DNA from: Orientallactaga sibirica
Taxonomy: Eukaryota; Chordata; Mammalia; Rodentia; Dipodidae
DNA length: 64,000 nt
Direction: 5' to 3'
Assembly: GCA_036365145.1 (NCBI GenBank)
Contig: JAEOAD010000040.1
Coordinates: 16,281,501-16,345,500 of the forward strand
The position numbers were made by a program, and so were the translations under genes. Each line of letters starts with the position of its first letter. Within the stretch, counting starts at the first letter, position 1. This document shows, in pieces, positions 21,490 to 33,325 of this stretch. The notes beneath the pieces were generated by a model that was not told the DNA's origin, searched no databases, and saw only the letters and a program-made list of their open reading frames with translations.

Positions 21490-21850
21490 AGGTGGAAACG
21501 GGGCTCGAGCACGTTAGAAATGTTCATTTTGACTCGGCAATTCCACTGCTTGCGATCCAGGCTAAGTAGGAACACCAGCAGAGAGCTCTGGGCACAGGTC
21601 TTCGTCTCACCATTATTTATAGGAACAAAAACACTGGAAATTTCCAAACGGGAAATAGTGCAATAAATTACAGGGGAAAATGTTAGGTGACTATTAAGAT
21701 GATGTTTACAAAGAGCCATTTATTGGTTTGGAAACATCTCATATGTCGTGTAAGAGCTTTTAGCTGCATAAAACTTTATGAATCTGTGATTTTTTTTTTT
21801 AACCAATAGAAAAAACTATATACATGTCTGACATGATTGGTTTACATCTT
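21490..21850 (+). mobile_element. L1M/ME-like 3' end fragment
   Basis: Follows the old L1 order: 'gactcggcaattccactgct', 'accattatttataggaac', 'actggaaatttcc', 'caataaattaca', 'gactattaagatgatgttta'. Strongly diverged. Confidence 0.6.
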
Positions 21851-21894
21851 CCTGAAAGTTTTGGTTTTCTAGTCTAAAACTGCCTCAGCCAGGC

Positions 21895-22010
21895 TAACAA
21901 AATAGAAGTCACGGTTTTGATCACTTCCTAGCTCGCACTTTGCAGCTCTTTGAAGCTCTTTGGATAAGCCTGCGGGGTTCAGACACGTCTTCATCTGTAA
22001 ATGGAGGCCG
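21895..22010 (+). mobile_element. MIR-like relic
   Basis: 'gatcacttcctagctc' and the terminal 'cttcatctgtaaatgga' resemble the MIR 3' part. Confidence 0.35.
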
Positions 22011-22158
22011 GTGAGATTTGGCCACTCACCCTCCCTCAACCCTCATCATAGCCACCACATAGTGTCTTTTAAGTCCCAGGCATCAGTCACCACAGACACC
22101 CCAGGCTATCCCTTAAGGCCCGTAGGTCTATACCAGTGGCTGCTAAGGATTATTCCTC

Positions 22159-22400
22159 GGACTGGAGAGATGGCTCAGTGGTTAAGGCAACGCTTGCCTG
22201 CAAAGCCTAAGGACCTGGGTTCCATTCCCCAGTACCTACATAAAGTCAGATGCACAAGGTGGCTCATGCATCTGAAGTTTGTTTGCAGTGTTGGGAGGCC
22301 CCAGTGCACCCATTCTCTCTCTCTCTCTCTCTCTTTTTTCTCTCTCTCTCTCTCTCTCTCTCTGCCTCTCCATAATAAACAAATAAATTTTTGTAAAGAA
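22159..22400 (+). mobile_element. DIP SINE, type A
   Basis: Head ggactggagagatggctcag with (CT)n-T-(CT)n at 22314-22363. Confidence 0.85.
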
Positions 22401-22847
22401 AAGAATTATCTCTTAAGCAGCCACATCATCACCTGGGAACCTGTCAGAAATGCAAGTTCTAAGCCTCCTCTCTCCCGCACAGCTGACCTTTCCTGGATTC
22501 TCCTTGGTGGAAACGGGATGGGTCTTTCTTGAGGGATGCTGTAAGATGCAAGCTCACAGAAGGACTCAAGGGGTGTTCCTGAAATGCGCCTCCTCCACTC
22601 CCACATTCGAAAGCCTCTCCTCTAACCTGAAACGAATGGATGTACCTTCTTACCGTTTCTTCCTCTACAATGCAAGATCCCTAACACACACACATACAAA
22701 GTGATCCGTGTACTGCTAGCCCCAGTGCGGTGCCTGAGGCCTCGATGAATCACAATAACCAGGGTGGAGGGGACAAATTACAGCAGGCCTCAGTAAGATT
22801 ACTTCCACCCACTCTGATCAAGACCAAATTTCTATGGATCCTTCAAT
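22401..22847. other. No recognised feature
   Basis: About 450 bp with a short CA run near 22684. No gene supported. Confidence 0.4.
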
Positions 22848-22858
22848 CTTATTTTTCA

Positions 22859-23068
22859 GATCTTTTTGTTTATTTGCAAACAGAGAGAGAAGGGAGATAG
22901 ACGGAGAGAATCGGTGCGCCAGGGCCTCCAGCTGCTGCAAACAAACTCCAGGTGTGTGCTCCACTTTGTGTGCCTGGCTTTATGTGGATACTGGGGAATG
23001 GAACCTGCATCATTCGTTAGGCTTTGCAGGCAGATGCCTTAACCACTAAGCCATTTCTCCCCCAGCCC
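22859..23068 (-). mobile_element. DIP SINE, minus strand
   Basis: First of two adjacent minus-strand DIPs. The pair is flanked by tcttatttttcag (left, ending 22859) and tcttatttttaag (right, near 23313). Confidence 0.83.
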
Positions 23069-23310
23069 CATTTGACCTTTTGTTTTTTATTTGAGAGAGA
23101 GAGGAAGAGGCAGAGAAAGAATAGGCATGTCAGGACTTCTCAGCCGCTGTGAACGAACTCCAGATGTGTGCACCCCCTTATGGGCATGTGTGACATTGTG
23201 CCCTTGCATCACTGTTGCGTATGGCTAAACATGGTACCTGGAGATTCAAATGAGCGTTCTTAGGCTTCGCAGGCAGGCGCCTTAACTGTTAAGCCATCTC
23301 TCTAGCTCTT
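23069..23310 (-). mobile_element. DIP SINE, type C, minus strand
   Basis: The reversed type C middle is visible (tgggcatgtgtgacattgtg, cttgcatcactg). The reversed head ends ccatctctctagctc. Confidence 0.83.
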
Positions 23311-23518
23311 GATCTTATTTTTAAGCCCAGTCAGAGTTTGATTAAAGATATTTTATTTTATACTGTATTCATGAAAGTTAAGAAAAAGAAATGTCCTTGG
23401 AAGGAAAGTGAGACACACTGTGGAGCATGGATATGGGATTCCCAAAGAGTCATGGAAAGAGAGACGCACCCAAGTAAACGGGCTTTTCAAGAGAGAGATC
23501 CCTGATAAGATTGTAAAC

Positions 23519-23705
23519 TATCTTTATTTATGTATTTATTAGAGAGAGAAAGAATAGGCATGGCAGGGCTTTCTGCCACTGCAACTGAACTCCAGACACG
23601 TGAACCACTCTGTGCATCTGGCTTTATGTGGGTGCTGGGGAATTGAACCCAGATCATCAGGCCTCACAATCGAGTACCCTTAACCACTAAAACATCTCTC
23701 CAGCC
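23519..23705 (-). mobile_element. DIP SINE, minus strand
   Basis: Reversed head 'aacatctctccagccc' at the right end. Short flanking match cctgata. Confidence 0.83.
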
Positions 23706-23804
23706 CTGATATAATTTTTAAATCTCACTAAACATTTTGTAATTGACTGGCTTCCCTCTGGAAGTGGTGATGTACAAATTCAGACTAAATTTTGAGAGCA
23801 ACAG

Positions 23805-24036
23805 CTGTTTTTTTTTAAAAAAAAATTATTTATTTACTTGAGAGAGAGAGAAAGAGGCAGATAGAGAAAGAGAGAGAGAGAGAATGGGTGATCCAGGGCT
23901 TTCAGCCACTGCAAATGAACTCCAGGTCCAGGCACCACCATGTGCATCTGGCTTTACATGGGCCCTGGAGAATCAAACCTGGGTCCTTTGGCTTTGCAGG
24001 CAGACGCCTTAACCACTAAGCCATCTCTCCAGCCCA
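23805..24036 (-). mobile_element. DIP SINE, minus strand
   Basis: Duplication agagcaacag at 23795-23804 and 24037-24046. Confidence 0.88.
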
Positions 24037-24046
24037 AGAGCAACAG

Positions 24047-24890
24047 TTTTTATTGAGAACTTATATTCCATTCCCAAATCTGTGAGGGCCTCACCTTGGA
24101 TTTTCCCATGTGCCTTTCCTGTTCCTGTGCTCAGCTAAAGTCCAGTCACTGTTTTGTGCCTCATGAGGTCACTGCTTTAGCACAGTGTTCAAAACTTGTT
24201 CCTATCCTCCTTGCCTCGCTGCCAGCCCGAGGCTCATATGTAATGAAGATGGTGCGACAGTCTACTGAGAATAACACCAAGCCTCACCAAGGACTCAGTG
24301 AAGGGTTTAGCAGCTGGAGTGTCGTGGGGATTTTAACAGAAACCATACATAAGCATAGAGACATAAAAAAATATATTCAAGTGTTTACAGCATCTAGCTC
24401 TAGAGGAAAGGGGTTGTACAGCCATTATTCTCTTCTTATACTTTCTGTTTTTGGAACCTTAAACAAAGAGCTTATAAAGTTAAAAAAAAAAAAAAAAGTG
24501 GCACATGGAGCCCTGGACTTTTGTAGCTGAATTTAAAGAGTATGACAGGAGGATTTACTTTAGGCCAGTCCCTAAAGAGCAATATACAGATGTGCCAGAA
24601 AAACCCAGGCCCCCTATTTTATCCTAGGCAAGGCAGATGGCGCATCCAACAGTGAGAGAGATGGAGAGATGATTCAATCACACATGGACGGACGACATCA
24701 GAATGTTTCCCCCAAGAATTCCGCACATCTGCATGTGGACATGAAGGAAGTTAGCAATGGTCTTATAGTTCTCTTATGTGTTTTTAACCGCAGTAAATGG
24801 TGCTATTTTGGGGTTTTACTGCTATTTTTAAACCTCTACCTATTTATTTTTTTCTACGTAGCCTAATTTTAAATTTAAAAATCATATGAG
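24047..24890. other. No recognised feature
   Basis: About 840 bp, with an A run near 24482. The 144-codon plus frame at 24096-24530 runs through that A run and has no recognisable domain. Confidence 0.4.
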
Positions 24891-25072
24891 GGGCTGGGAA
24901 GTTGGGTAAGGCACTTGCTTATAAAGCTTGCCTGCCCAGGTTTGATTCCCTCATTGCCCACATAAGCAGATGCAAAAAAAAAAAAAAAAAAAAAAGTGGT
25001 GCAAGAATGTGGTATTTGTTTGCAGAAGTAAAAGGCTCTAGTATACGAATAAATAAATAAAATTTAAGAAAC
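24891..25072 (+). mobile_element. DIP SINE, diverged, with internal poly-A
   Basis: Head ggggctgggaagttgggtaagg lacks a normal A box. An A run at 24975-24994 sits inside the middle, and the 3' part is short. Confidence 0.7.
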
Positions 25073-25462
25073 ATCATTAAATAAAATAACATAAATAGCA
25101 AATGATCAAAACACTGTTGTAATACATCCTACTTAAGCAATGCCTCAGACATCATTTAGGAAGAAGGCAGGGCAGGGCACCAGGTCAGTTCTCCTTGCTC
25201 TTTCGCCTTTGACCTTGAGCTGCAACCTAGGAAGTGGAGCTCTACAGACGGCATGAGCTGGACTCCTTGACCCTCAGGTTTGTCTGTTCTGACTGGTGGG
25301 TATTCCCAGTAGGTGATGAAAGGGAAGGGGGGAGGACATAGGGGTGTTTGATCCAGACTTTTCCCTGCCCAGCTTTGGGTTGGCAGTGACTTCGGTGCTC
25401 CACCCAGCTCCTCCCAGACAACCCTCTGACAGCTACCAGCTCCTTCCATACCCTAGCACCTG
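25073..25462. other. No recognised feature
   Basis: Unique-looking, GC-rich toward the right. Leads into the pyrimidine tract. Confidence 0.4.
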
Positions 25463-25526
25463 TCCTTCCTTCCTTCCCTCCTTCCTTCCTCCCTTCCCCT
25501 GTCTTTCTTTCTTTCTTTCTTTCTTT

Positions 25527-25562
<36 letters not shown>

Positions 25563-25672
25563 TCCTTCCTTCCTTCCTTCCTCTCTCCCTCCTTCCCTCC
25601 CTCCCTCCCTCCCCCTTCCCCTTCCTTCCTTCCTTCCTTCCTCTCTCCCTCCTTCCTTCCTCCCTTCCCCTG

Positions 25673-25712
<40 letters not shown>

Positions 25713-25821
25713 TCCTTCCTTCCTTCCTTCCTTCCTTCCTTCCTTCCTTCCTTCCTTCCTCCTTCCTTCCTTCCTTCCTCTCTCTCTCTTTCTCTTTCTT
25801 TCTCTTTCCCTCTTTCTTTCT

Positions 25822-25853
<32 letters not shown>

Positions 25854-25881
25854 TCCTTCTTTCTTTCCTTCCTTCTTTCCC
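25463..25881. repeat. 419-bp near-pure pyrimidine tract
   Basis: (CCTT)n, (TTTC)n and (CCCT)n blocks with only two purines (G at 25501 and 25672). These two G's sit in the same local context (cccttcccctgtctttcttt) 171 bp apart, so part of the tract is an internal duplication. A 206-codon frame across it is an artefact. Confidence 0.97.
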
Positions 25882-26699
25882 AGATCCTGGCTGAAATGGC
25901 TTTAGCTAGTCCCAGGATGTTTCAACAAAGTATGTTCATTTACCTTTGTCTCCACTTTCTTTGAAATCTCCCTACAGTGACCTTGTTTAAGGGGCCATTT
26001 CCCTCCAATTAAACATTCAGCTAGGACCCTGAGTGGCACAGTAGGGATGGCACCAGAAGAGCCACATCAAAGGACCCCCAACTGGATGGGTACATCAAAC
26101 AGTTCTGAGCCTTCTAACAGGCAAGTAAAAACAATCAAACAAAAAGCATATCAGGCAGCAGAATAAGAGGTGGGTATGTTGTTGTTGTTTAACCTGGAAC
26201 TCTGACTCCGACTTTTCACTCGTTTCCTCACGCAGTAGAAGATGTATTGGTATTCACGCATCCTGCTGTTAGGATGTACGAACCCTCAGGTCAGAAGAGG
26301 TTGGCCAGCACAAAGGGCTGATGGAGAAGTGGTACAAGGATGAGGAAAAAGAATCAACATCAGGAGGGAAGGTCACCACGTCCAGCCGGACAGAAGGAGC
26401 CAATGGGGTAACCAGATGGTCAGCGAAATAAAGATGAAGACCATCTTGTACGAATTCAATAAAAAATATGTTGGTAAAGATTCTTGGTAGATTCTGAAAC
26501 ACCCCGTCATTATCAACATGCGCATGAGATGGGTCAGCATCTTAGCAGGGTCTTGTCGGAACCCGTTCAGCACAGAAAACTCTCCCTTGGGTCAGACTTT
26601 AAAGCCCCGACAACAGTTTATGTTTGATGCACACAGTCCTCTTGAGATGCTGATGGACAATCCCAAGTCATCATCTGTCACGTGAAAGATAGATCATAT
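25882..26699. other. Unrecognised; paired minus-strand open frames
   Basis: About 820 bp. Overlapping minus frames at 26269-26573 might suggest a decayed gene copy, but I cannot match them to any family and no A tail or flanking duplication is visible. Confidence 0.3.
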
Positions 26700-26925
26700 C
26701 CGGGTTGGAGAGGTGACTCAGCAGTTAAGACACTCACCTGCAAAGCCTAATGACTCAGGTTCAATTCCCCAGTAACCATATGAAGCCAGATGCACAAAGT
26801 GGCCCATGGATCTACAATTCATTTGCAGTGGCTGGAGGTCCTGGGACACCCATGCACTCTCTCTCTCTCTGTGTGTGTGTATCTCTCTGCTTGCAAATAA
26901 ATAAATAATATTTTTAAAGATATGT
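26700..26925 (+). mobile_element. DIP SINE, type A
   Basis: Head gggttggagaggtgactcag; CT then (GT)n near 26869; AAATAAATAAATAAT tail. Confidence 0.83.
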
Positions 26926-27304
26926 GTTATTCGACTTGCAGCTGAGAGCTCAGTGTTTGGAAAGGAAGGATGTTTGACCAAACTTGAGGAGCCTGGTTTA
27001 TGAAAAAAATGCTCAGAATGTGAGTTTCCGTGGTCATGTGGTCACATGAGCATTTAATTTTAAACCTGGTCATGGCAGAAAGCCTGACTGTGGCCCAGGA
27101 TAGCTGGAGTCGACCCCAGCATTGTTCCCCTCCCCTGCAGGTGTACAGCCCACATTGATGATCATTATCTCAATCCCCTGGCCTTCCAGAATCCAGCACT
27201 GGCTTCCTCCTGTTATTTATTCTTCCTTTTAGTAAGTGTGATTGTAGAGATTACATTCCTTTCCTTTCTCAAAACCTCAATAGATATGCAGAAGAATTCC
27301 GTTC

Positions 27305-27336
<32 letters not shown>

Positions 27337-27483
27337 AGCTAGTGTCCCATGTTCCACAAGTAGAATTCACTTTAAATCTAGTGAAATATTCTGAAACCTT
27401 CTTCGGGCTATAGTAAAATTCAAACAATGGGGGTTGATAGAATGCAAACTGCCTTCTGTTCATCTCAAGAAAGCTGTTTTTCT
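26926..27483. other. Unique sequence with long poly-A
   Basis: A 30-bp A run at 27305-27335 with no recognisable SINE body upstream. No gene supported. Confidence 0.4.
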
Positions 27484-27499
27484 TCAAAAGTATTTAATG

Positions 27500-27661
27500 C
27501 ATATATTTTTTATTTTTTTCATTTTTTGAGGTAGGGTCTTGTTCTAGCCCAGGCTAACCTGGAACTCACTCTGTGCTCCCATGCTGCCCTCAAACTCACA
27601 GAGATCTTCCTACCTCTGCCTCTTCTGTGCTGGGATAAAGGCGTGTGCCACCACGCCAGGC
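27500..27661 (-). mobile_element. B1 SINE, minus strand
   Basis: Reversed B1 (ctgggataaaggcgtgtgcc near the right end). Flanks tcaaaagtatttaatg (27484-27499) and ccaaagtattcaatg (27663-27677) form a decayed duplication. Confidence 0.88.
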
Positions 27662-27802
27662 TCCAAAGTATTCAATGTTCAGAGCTCATTTAATTTCTAA
27701 ATGAAGGTGTATAGGGAAAGTAAAAACTAGACTTTTCCATCTAAACTATTTAAGATCTGCTAATTGCCATTAAATATATATTTCATAATATCATTAATCT
27801 TT

Positions 27803-28030
27803 TTTTCAGAGGGAGAGTGAGCGAGAGAGACAGAGAAAGAGAAAGAGAGGAAGAGTCTTGGCATGCCAGGGCCTCGAACTCCAGATGCTTGCACCACCTA
27901 GTGGGCATGTGCGACCTTGCACTTGCCTCACCTTTGTGTGTGTGGCTCACGTGGAATCTGAGGAGTCAAACATGGGTCCTTAGGCTTCACAGGCAAGTGC
28001 TTTAAATGCTAAGCCATCTCTCCAGCCCAT
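27803..28030 (-). mobile_element. DIP SINE, type B, minus strand
   Basis: Reversed type B middle (cacctagtgggcatgtgcga). Flanks atcattaatctt and accattaatctt. Confidence 0.87.
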
Positions 28031-28094
28031 ACCATTAATCTTAATTATCATATGACAGCCCATTTCTAGAGCAAAAAGGAAATCTTTGTAAGTC

Positions 28095-28245
28095 TGCAAG
28101 TGTTGTCACTCAAGCCCAGCTCCATAGCTCAAGAACTGGGATTACAAGTGAGCGCCACCACCCCCAGTTTATGTAGCAGTGGGGCTCACCCCATGCTCAA
28201 CAAGCACTTATCAAATGAGCTAGACCCTCGGCTCTACAGTTACAG
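28095..28245 (-). mobile_element. ID/B1 composite relic, minus strand
   Basis: Read in reverse it gives an ID-like head (gagggtctagctcatttgat), then a B1-like start (gggggtggtggcgctcactt, gtaatcccag). Diverged. Confidence 0.45.
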
Positions 28246-28279
28246 ATGTAAGCAATGTCTTTGAGATAAGATAGTAGAA

Positions 28280-29599
28280 CTTAAACATCACATTTTCTGG
28301 TAGTTTCCAGAAAGCAGTTCACTTCGCTGGTAGTCTTTATTTCCCACGTTCTAGTGTCCTTTTGTTTCAGCGTGAGCATTTCCCTTCAGTATTTCTTTAA
28401 GGGAACGTCTGACAATGATGAGTTATCCTAACATCCGCTTATGTTGTTCTCCTAACATCTTGGAAAATGTCTTAACTTCCATCAAAATTAGACTTCACTT
28501 TTGAAACTCTTTCACATTTACAGAAAAAAACAAAAATCCCTCAGGGACAGAAAGTTCAGTATGTTTCACCAGCACCTTACATGCGTACCTTTGTTACCAT
28601 GGAAGAACCAGTGCTGGTTCACTGTCAACTGCAGTGCGCTCTTGACTCAGATTTCCTTAGTCTTTGCTTCGTGTCTCTGTTCTCTTCCAGGAAGGCCTCT
28701 AGGACACCACGGTGTGTCTAATTGTCTTGTCTCCTTAGGATCCTCTTGGCCTTAATTTTGGCTGAGTCAGCTTTGATTCTACACTCTTTCTCTCTGACTC
28801 AGACTTTCCTTGTTTGGGATGATGTTTTGAGTTTCCTAATGAAATTACTGGTCAAGTATTTTTATTTCCTTTCTGCTGGAGTTGATCCAGTATTTATTTC
28901 ATGGTGAGACTGGGGTTATGGGTTTTGGAGGGGTTCCATAGAAGTACCATTGATCTGGAATTTAATCTCATGATAACACCGGGGTTACGGATTTTTTGGG
29001 GGGGTTCCACAGAAGTACCATTTTCATGGCATTAGATCCAAGGTATGCACAATCCACCTGACGTCGCTGTAGATGTTTACCTGGGTCATCGGCTGACTTA
29101 GTGTTTTTTTTTCAAGTTTCCCCGCAATAAATTGTCTTCCTTCCTTTCCATACTAGACTCTTCGGAAAGAAGACCTGTGAGCAGGATTTATGTTCCCTCT
29201 CCTTGAAGGCAAAATATTCACATAAATTACATAGAACTCTTCTGCAAGGGAAATCCCTTCTCATTTTTTATTTGTTCAATTACTTCTTCGTGTCAGTACA
29301 GACTTATGGATGTTGATTTCATACTTTGGGAATACATTCAATACTTCTTTATTAGTTACTCACATTGCTCCTATCCTGGCTATTGTAACACCTTTAGTCA
29401 GCTCCTGTGTCCTTCTGACATAGCCCACGTTGGATTGAGCACACACACACAGCATGCATACATAATGAGCATCTCTTTATCTCCTTGCACTCTGACATGC
29501 TCCTCTTAGACTATTTTTCCTGCTCAAGTCTTATAATAATCATTTATGTAAGGACCTTGGATTCATTCCATTGCAGAATGGCATTAGAAACCAAGGTAC
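28280..29599. mobile_element. Ancient L1M-like sequence
   Basis: T-rich sequence with landmarks common in old L1M elements read in antisense. These are 'tagtctttatttcccacg', 'ttgttctcctaacatc', 'acttatggatgttgatttcatactttggg', 'cagctcctgtgtccttctgacat' and 'gcagaatggcattagaaacc'. Diverged and without an intact reading frame. Confidence 0.55.
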
Positions 29600-29600
29600 T

Positions 29601-29847
29601 GGGCTGGAGAGGTGGCTTAGCAGTTAAGGCGCTTGCCTGTGAAGACCAAGGACCCATGTTCAATCTCTCTCCAGATCCCACTTAAGCCAGATGGACAAAG
29701 GGACAAAGGTGAGGCAAGCGCAAGGTCACACATGCCCACTAGGTGGCATAAGCATCTGGAGTTCAATTGCAGTAGCTGAGGCCCTAGCACGCCAGTTCTC
29801 TCTATGTGTCTCACTCTCTCTCTAAAAATATAAAATAAAATAAAGGT
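29601..29847 (+). mobile_element. DIP SINE, type B, inside L1M
   Basis: Interrupts the L1M landmark run: 'aaaccaaggta' on the left resumes as 'aaggtatctccatgg' on the right. Type B middle with a small duplication (gacaaagggacaaagg). Confidence 0.87.
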
Positions 29848-30289
29848 ATCTCCATGGCCACTAGGGACCCTCATGGTCCCTGTGTCATTGTTACTTCCAG
29901 CACTTTCAGCAGATAAAGCAAATAAATTTAGCAAATAAAGTCAAATCCTTGCACTTCCAGGTATTAAGTTGACAGGAGTTCATACGGTGGTGGATCACTC
30001 CAGCCTTCTCCACTTGCTGGTCTGATAATTCTCAGTTCAACAGTCTGCCACTCACTTCCATTATTTCCCATACCTAAAGAACTTGCTTAGCCTATAAGCT
30101 CATGTTAAATGTCTATTGCTTTTTGTCTTACTTCATTTTAAAGTTACTTCATTTTAAAGCTAGCAACTTGTCCTAGAGCACCTTCCTGGAAATTGTTTCA
30201 CATGTGTGTAATACAGCAGATTCTCTCTCAGCCATGTCTCCATTTCTTCCTTGGATCCCATGACCCCTTCAGTTGGTTTCTCATCTGCA
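29848..30289. mobile_element. L1M-like continuation (weak)
   Basis: 'ccctgtgtcattgttacttccagcactttcagc' continues the preceding L1M pattern. Sequence after about 29960 is not confidently assigned. Confidence 0.35.
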
Positions 30290-30815
30290 TACATTAGGGT
30301 TCAGTCTTTGTTCTCATAAATTCTCATGACTTCTGACAATGAATAACGTCAGGTGCCCCTTGTTAGAGTATGATGCATAACCGTTTTACTGTCCTACTCC
30401 TCCCCCTCTGCCCCGTGAATGCCTGGCAATCACAAATCTGGTTTTTTTGTTTGTTTGTTTGTTTTTTTGCCAACCTAGTTTTGCCTTTGCAAACATGTAC
30501 TATCACTGGAATCATTTAATATATAGACTACTTTGCCTGACTGATCTTTTTCACTTGGTAATTTGCATTTAAGGTTTATGCCTATATTTTCGAGGCTTTT
30601 CTCTTATCTTTTAATCATTTAGCAATATTCCATTGTAATGATGTACAGTTTGTTTATCCATTCTCCTTTGAAGGGAATATTGATTTATTCCAGTTTCTGG
30701 TGAATAGGAATAAGAGTTACATGTATAAACAGTTACATGAAGGCTCTTCATGGACATATATTTCTCAAACAAGTGGGGTACAATTGCTTAATTGTAGGCC
30801 AAGACTTTTTCTAGC
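30290..30815 (-). mobile_element. L1M 3' UTR, minus strand
   Basis: Antisense of the classic L1M 3' end: 'tgcctggcaatcacaaatct', 'tagttttgcctttgcaaac', 'tggaatcatttaatatat', 'tttttcacttggtaatttgc', 'gcaatattccattgtaatga', 'tgtttatccattctcctttg' and 'ggacatatatttctcaaac'. A TTTG microsatellite lies at 30447-30466. Confidence 0.72.
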
Positions 30816-30999
30816 ATCCTCAGAAGCTGTCTGTCTTCAGGAGCCATTGTTCTTCCTGACGTGTTAAAGATGCTCTCACTGAAGACACGGTTCTCAATTC
30901 CATCTCTTTCCACCAGGCTCTGTGACTGTGTTATCCCATTGCTTCCCAGTCTAGGTAGTTTTGATGGCATATCAGTTGACACTTTTATGCCTCACATAT

Positions 31000-31760
31000 G
31001 ATGAGCCATTCTCTCACTGCTTTCCAGAACCTTCTCCCTTTCTTTTGGCTTCAAGAATTTGATGACAATGTGTCTAAGTATGGATCTCCTTGAATTTTTT
31101 TGAACATAGAAAAATTCAATCGGTTAAACGCCTGGAGTGTATTTTTGAATATTTTATTGTTATTTATTGGAGGGGGAGAGAGAAAGAATGAATGAGAATG
31201 GGCACACCAGGGCCTCCAACCACTGCAAACAAACTCCAGACATATGCTCCACCATGTGCATCTGACTTACGTGAGTCCTGGGAATTGAACCTGGGTCCTT
31301 TGGCTTTGCTGGCAGGTATATTAACCACTAAGCCATCTCTCAGCCCTGTTTGTTTTTAATTATTGGATGTTTCAACTTCAGAATTTCTATATGGTTCTTT
31401 TTAATAATTTCCTTCTCTCTATTAAGTGATCCATTGCATTCTTGCCTTCCTTTAATGTTACAGATATGCTTCCTTTAATTCTTGGCATGGATGTATTAGA
31501 GCCAACTAGGTAAGTCTTTGGCTAGTAAGTCCATTGACTAGAAACCTATTGACTGTCTCCTATTTATGAGCCATAGTGACCCATTTCTTTGCCAGGTCTC
31601 ATAACTTTTGTTGGAAACTAGATATTTTAAATAAAATCATATGACAATCTCAGAAATCAGATTGTCTCTTCTCCGGGTTTACTGTGGTTCCTGTTTTGCT
31701 GGTGTTTGCTTAATGACTTTCCTGGCTTATTCGACATTTCATTTTATCTTATTTGTAGTA
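31000..31760. mobile_element. L1M-like fragments flanking a DIP
   Basis: Landmarks 'caagaatttgatgacaatgtg', 'aatttctatatggttctttt', 'tagtaagtccattgactag', 'cttttgttggaaactagata' and 'aatcagattgtctcttctcc' in the order seen in old L1M antisense copies. Confidence 0.6.
31148..31347 (-). mobile_element. DIP SINE, minus strand
   Basis: Inserted in L1M-like sequence. Reversed head ccatctctcagccc, middle with ccaccatgtgcatctgactt. Confidence 0.84.
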
Positions 31761-32799
31761 ACTGAATAGCTAGAGCCATTTCAGAGTGTGGTAAATTTAT
31801 TTATGAAAGAGAGATGGCTGAGTGAAAGCTGCCTCTAAAATTTCAGTCTACGTTGGGATTTTCTGAAAAGGAAATGGAGAAAGACGAAGAAGGGAGGGCT
31901 GACTAAGCAATGACCCCGAGGAGAACACCCCTTAGTCGTGTAATACTCTAGGGTGCAAGTGTAGCAGCTGCTCCTGACCTGATGCTATGATCCCTTAGCC
32001 CAGCTCCAAGTTTACCTTCTGTTACAGAGACCAGTTCCTAGCACCCCAGGAGCTGCTTGCCTCAGGCACCAGCTGGCTCCAGAGCAGCTCCAGAAACAAG
32101 GATGAAGGTCATGGGTACACCCAATAGCGTGGGTTTCTTCTCACACCAAATGTGACATATCTACTGGCCCAGCTGACTGTCTGGCCTATCAGTAGCCCAA
32201 GCTGACGGACAGAGTCCTCGTGCGTCTCAGCCTCCGAGGAGGCCAACCTCCCTCTTGATGTCAAGTTCATGCAACGGACCCCTGCAATGGTTCAAGCTTG
32301 CTGGAATGTAAATTTATTTCGGACATAGATTTATCTCCTCACGTCCAGTGCCAGAGCACATTTGAATTAATGATGCAGGATCCTGCATAGCATCCATCAG
32401 ATGAACGGACACGAATCTGGAACTCACGGCCCCTACCATACAGCACACCACGCAGAAGCTTGACTGGGAGTGTCCTTATGCAACTTTGAAATCATCCATA
32501 TGGCTTAGCTGAGGCTCTAGCTGCACAAAAATGTGCCATGGAGTTGGGAAGCAGTGTTCTAGAATCCAGCCTGTATGTTGAACAGATAGTAATCCATGGT
32601 GCTGGGTCACCAGCAGCTGGAAAGCACGTGGTAGGCACCAGAGGGGGGAGGGGCTGCCAGCACTCTTAGTCACCTTCTTTGGCAACTTGTATTTCCATTT
32701 CTGCAATTTTAACTTTTCAGGATCATGATCCCCAAAAAGAAGTGGTACACGCTTCCATCAAGAGATACAGCACAGGGCCACTCAAAGAAATAATTAAAA
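31761..32799. other. No recognised feature
   Basis: About 1 kb. Short open frames only. A few tRNA-like or LTR-like words are not enough to name a repeat. Confidence 0.4.
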
Positions 32800-33325
32800 A
32801 AAGAAAAGAAAGGGTTTATTTTTGGCTTACAGGTTCAAGGGGAAGTCTACCATGCAGAGGAAAAGATGGCAAAAGGAAGGAGTAAGAGGCACGTTGTCAT
32901 ACCTACAGGGAGGAAGAAGAGAGACCAGTAAAGCCAGCTGGACTACAAAATAAGGCCCACCCCCAGTGACATACTTCCTCCAGCAAGGCTCTTTTATTCC
33001 TTTTTAAAAAAATTTTATTTTTAATTATTTATTTGACAGAGAGAAAGAGGGAGAGTGAGAACAAGCACACCAGAGCCTCCAGCCACTGCAAACGAACTCC
33101 ACCTTGTGCACCACCTTGTGCATCTGGCTAACCTGGGTCCTGGGGAATCGAACCTGGGTCCTTAGGCTTTACAGGCAAACGCCTTAACCACTAAGCTATC
33201 CCTCCATCCCCAAGGCTCTATCCCTTAACACTTCTGCTACCTTCCCAAACAGTGCCACCATCTGGGGATTAAGTATTCAAACACATGAGTCTACGGGGGA
33301 CATTTTTACATTCAAAGCACCACAC
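32800..33325 (-). mobile_element. MaLR/ERVL-like LTR, minus strand, split
   Basis: 'agggtttatttttggcttacagg' (reversed polyadenylation region) on the left. The right part has 'ccttcccaaacagtgccaccatctgggg', 'attaagtattcaaacacatgag' and 'gacatttttacattcaaagc'. Such blocks are seen in reversed MaLR-class LTRs. Interrupted by a DIP. Confidence 0.5.
32993..33210 (-). mobile_element. DIP SINE inside the LTR, minus strand
   Basis: Duplication caaggctct at 32984-32992 and 33211-33219. Confidence 0.88.

Noticed and set aside
21960..22532. 190-codon plus-strand frame
   Set aside because: It runs through a DIP and its CT repeat. The non-SINE ends have no recognised domain.
25344..25964. 206-codon open frame on the plus strand
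   Set aside because: It is produced by the pyrimidine tract (Ser/Phe/Leu/Pro repeats only).
26269..26573. Possible processed pseudogene on the minus strand
   Set aside because: No protein family recognised, no poly-A tail and no flanking duplication. Overlapping frames alone are weak evidence.
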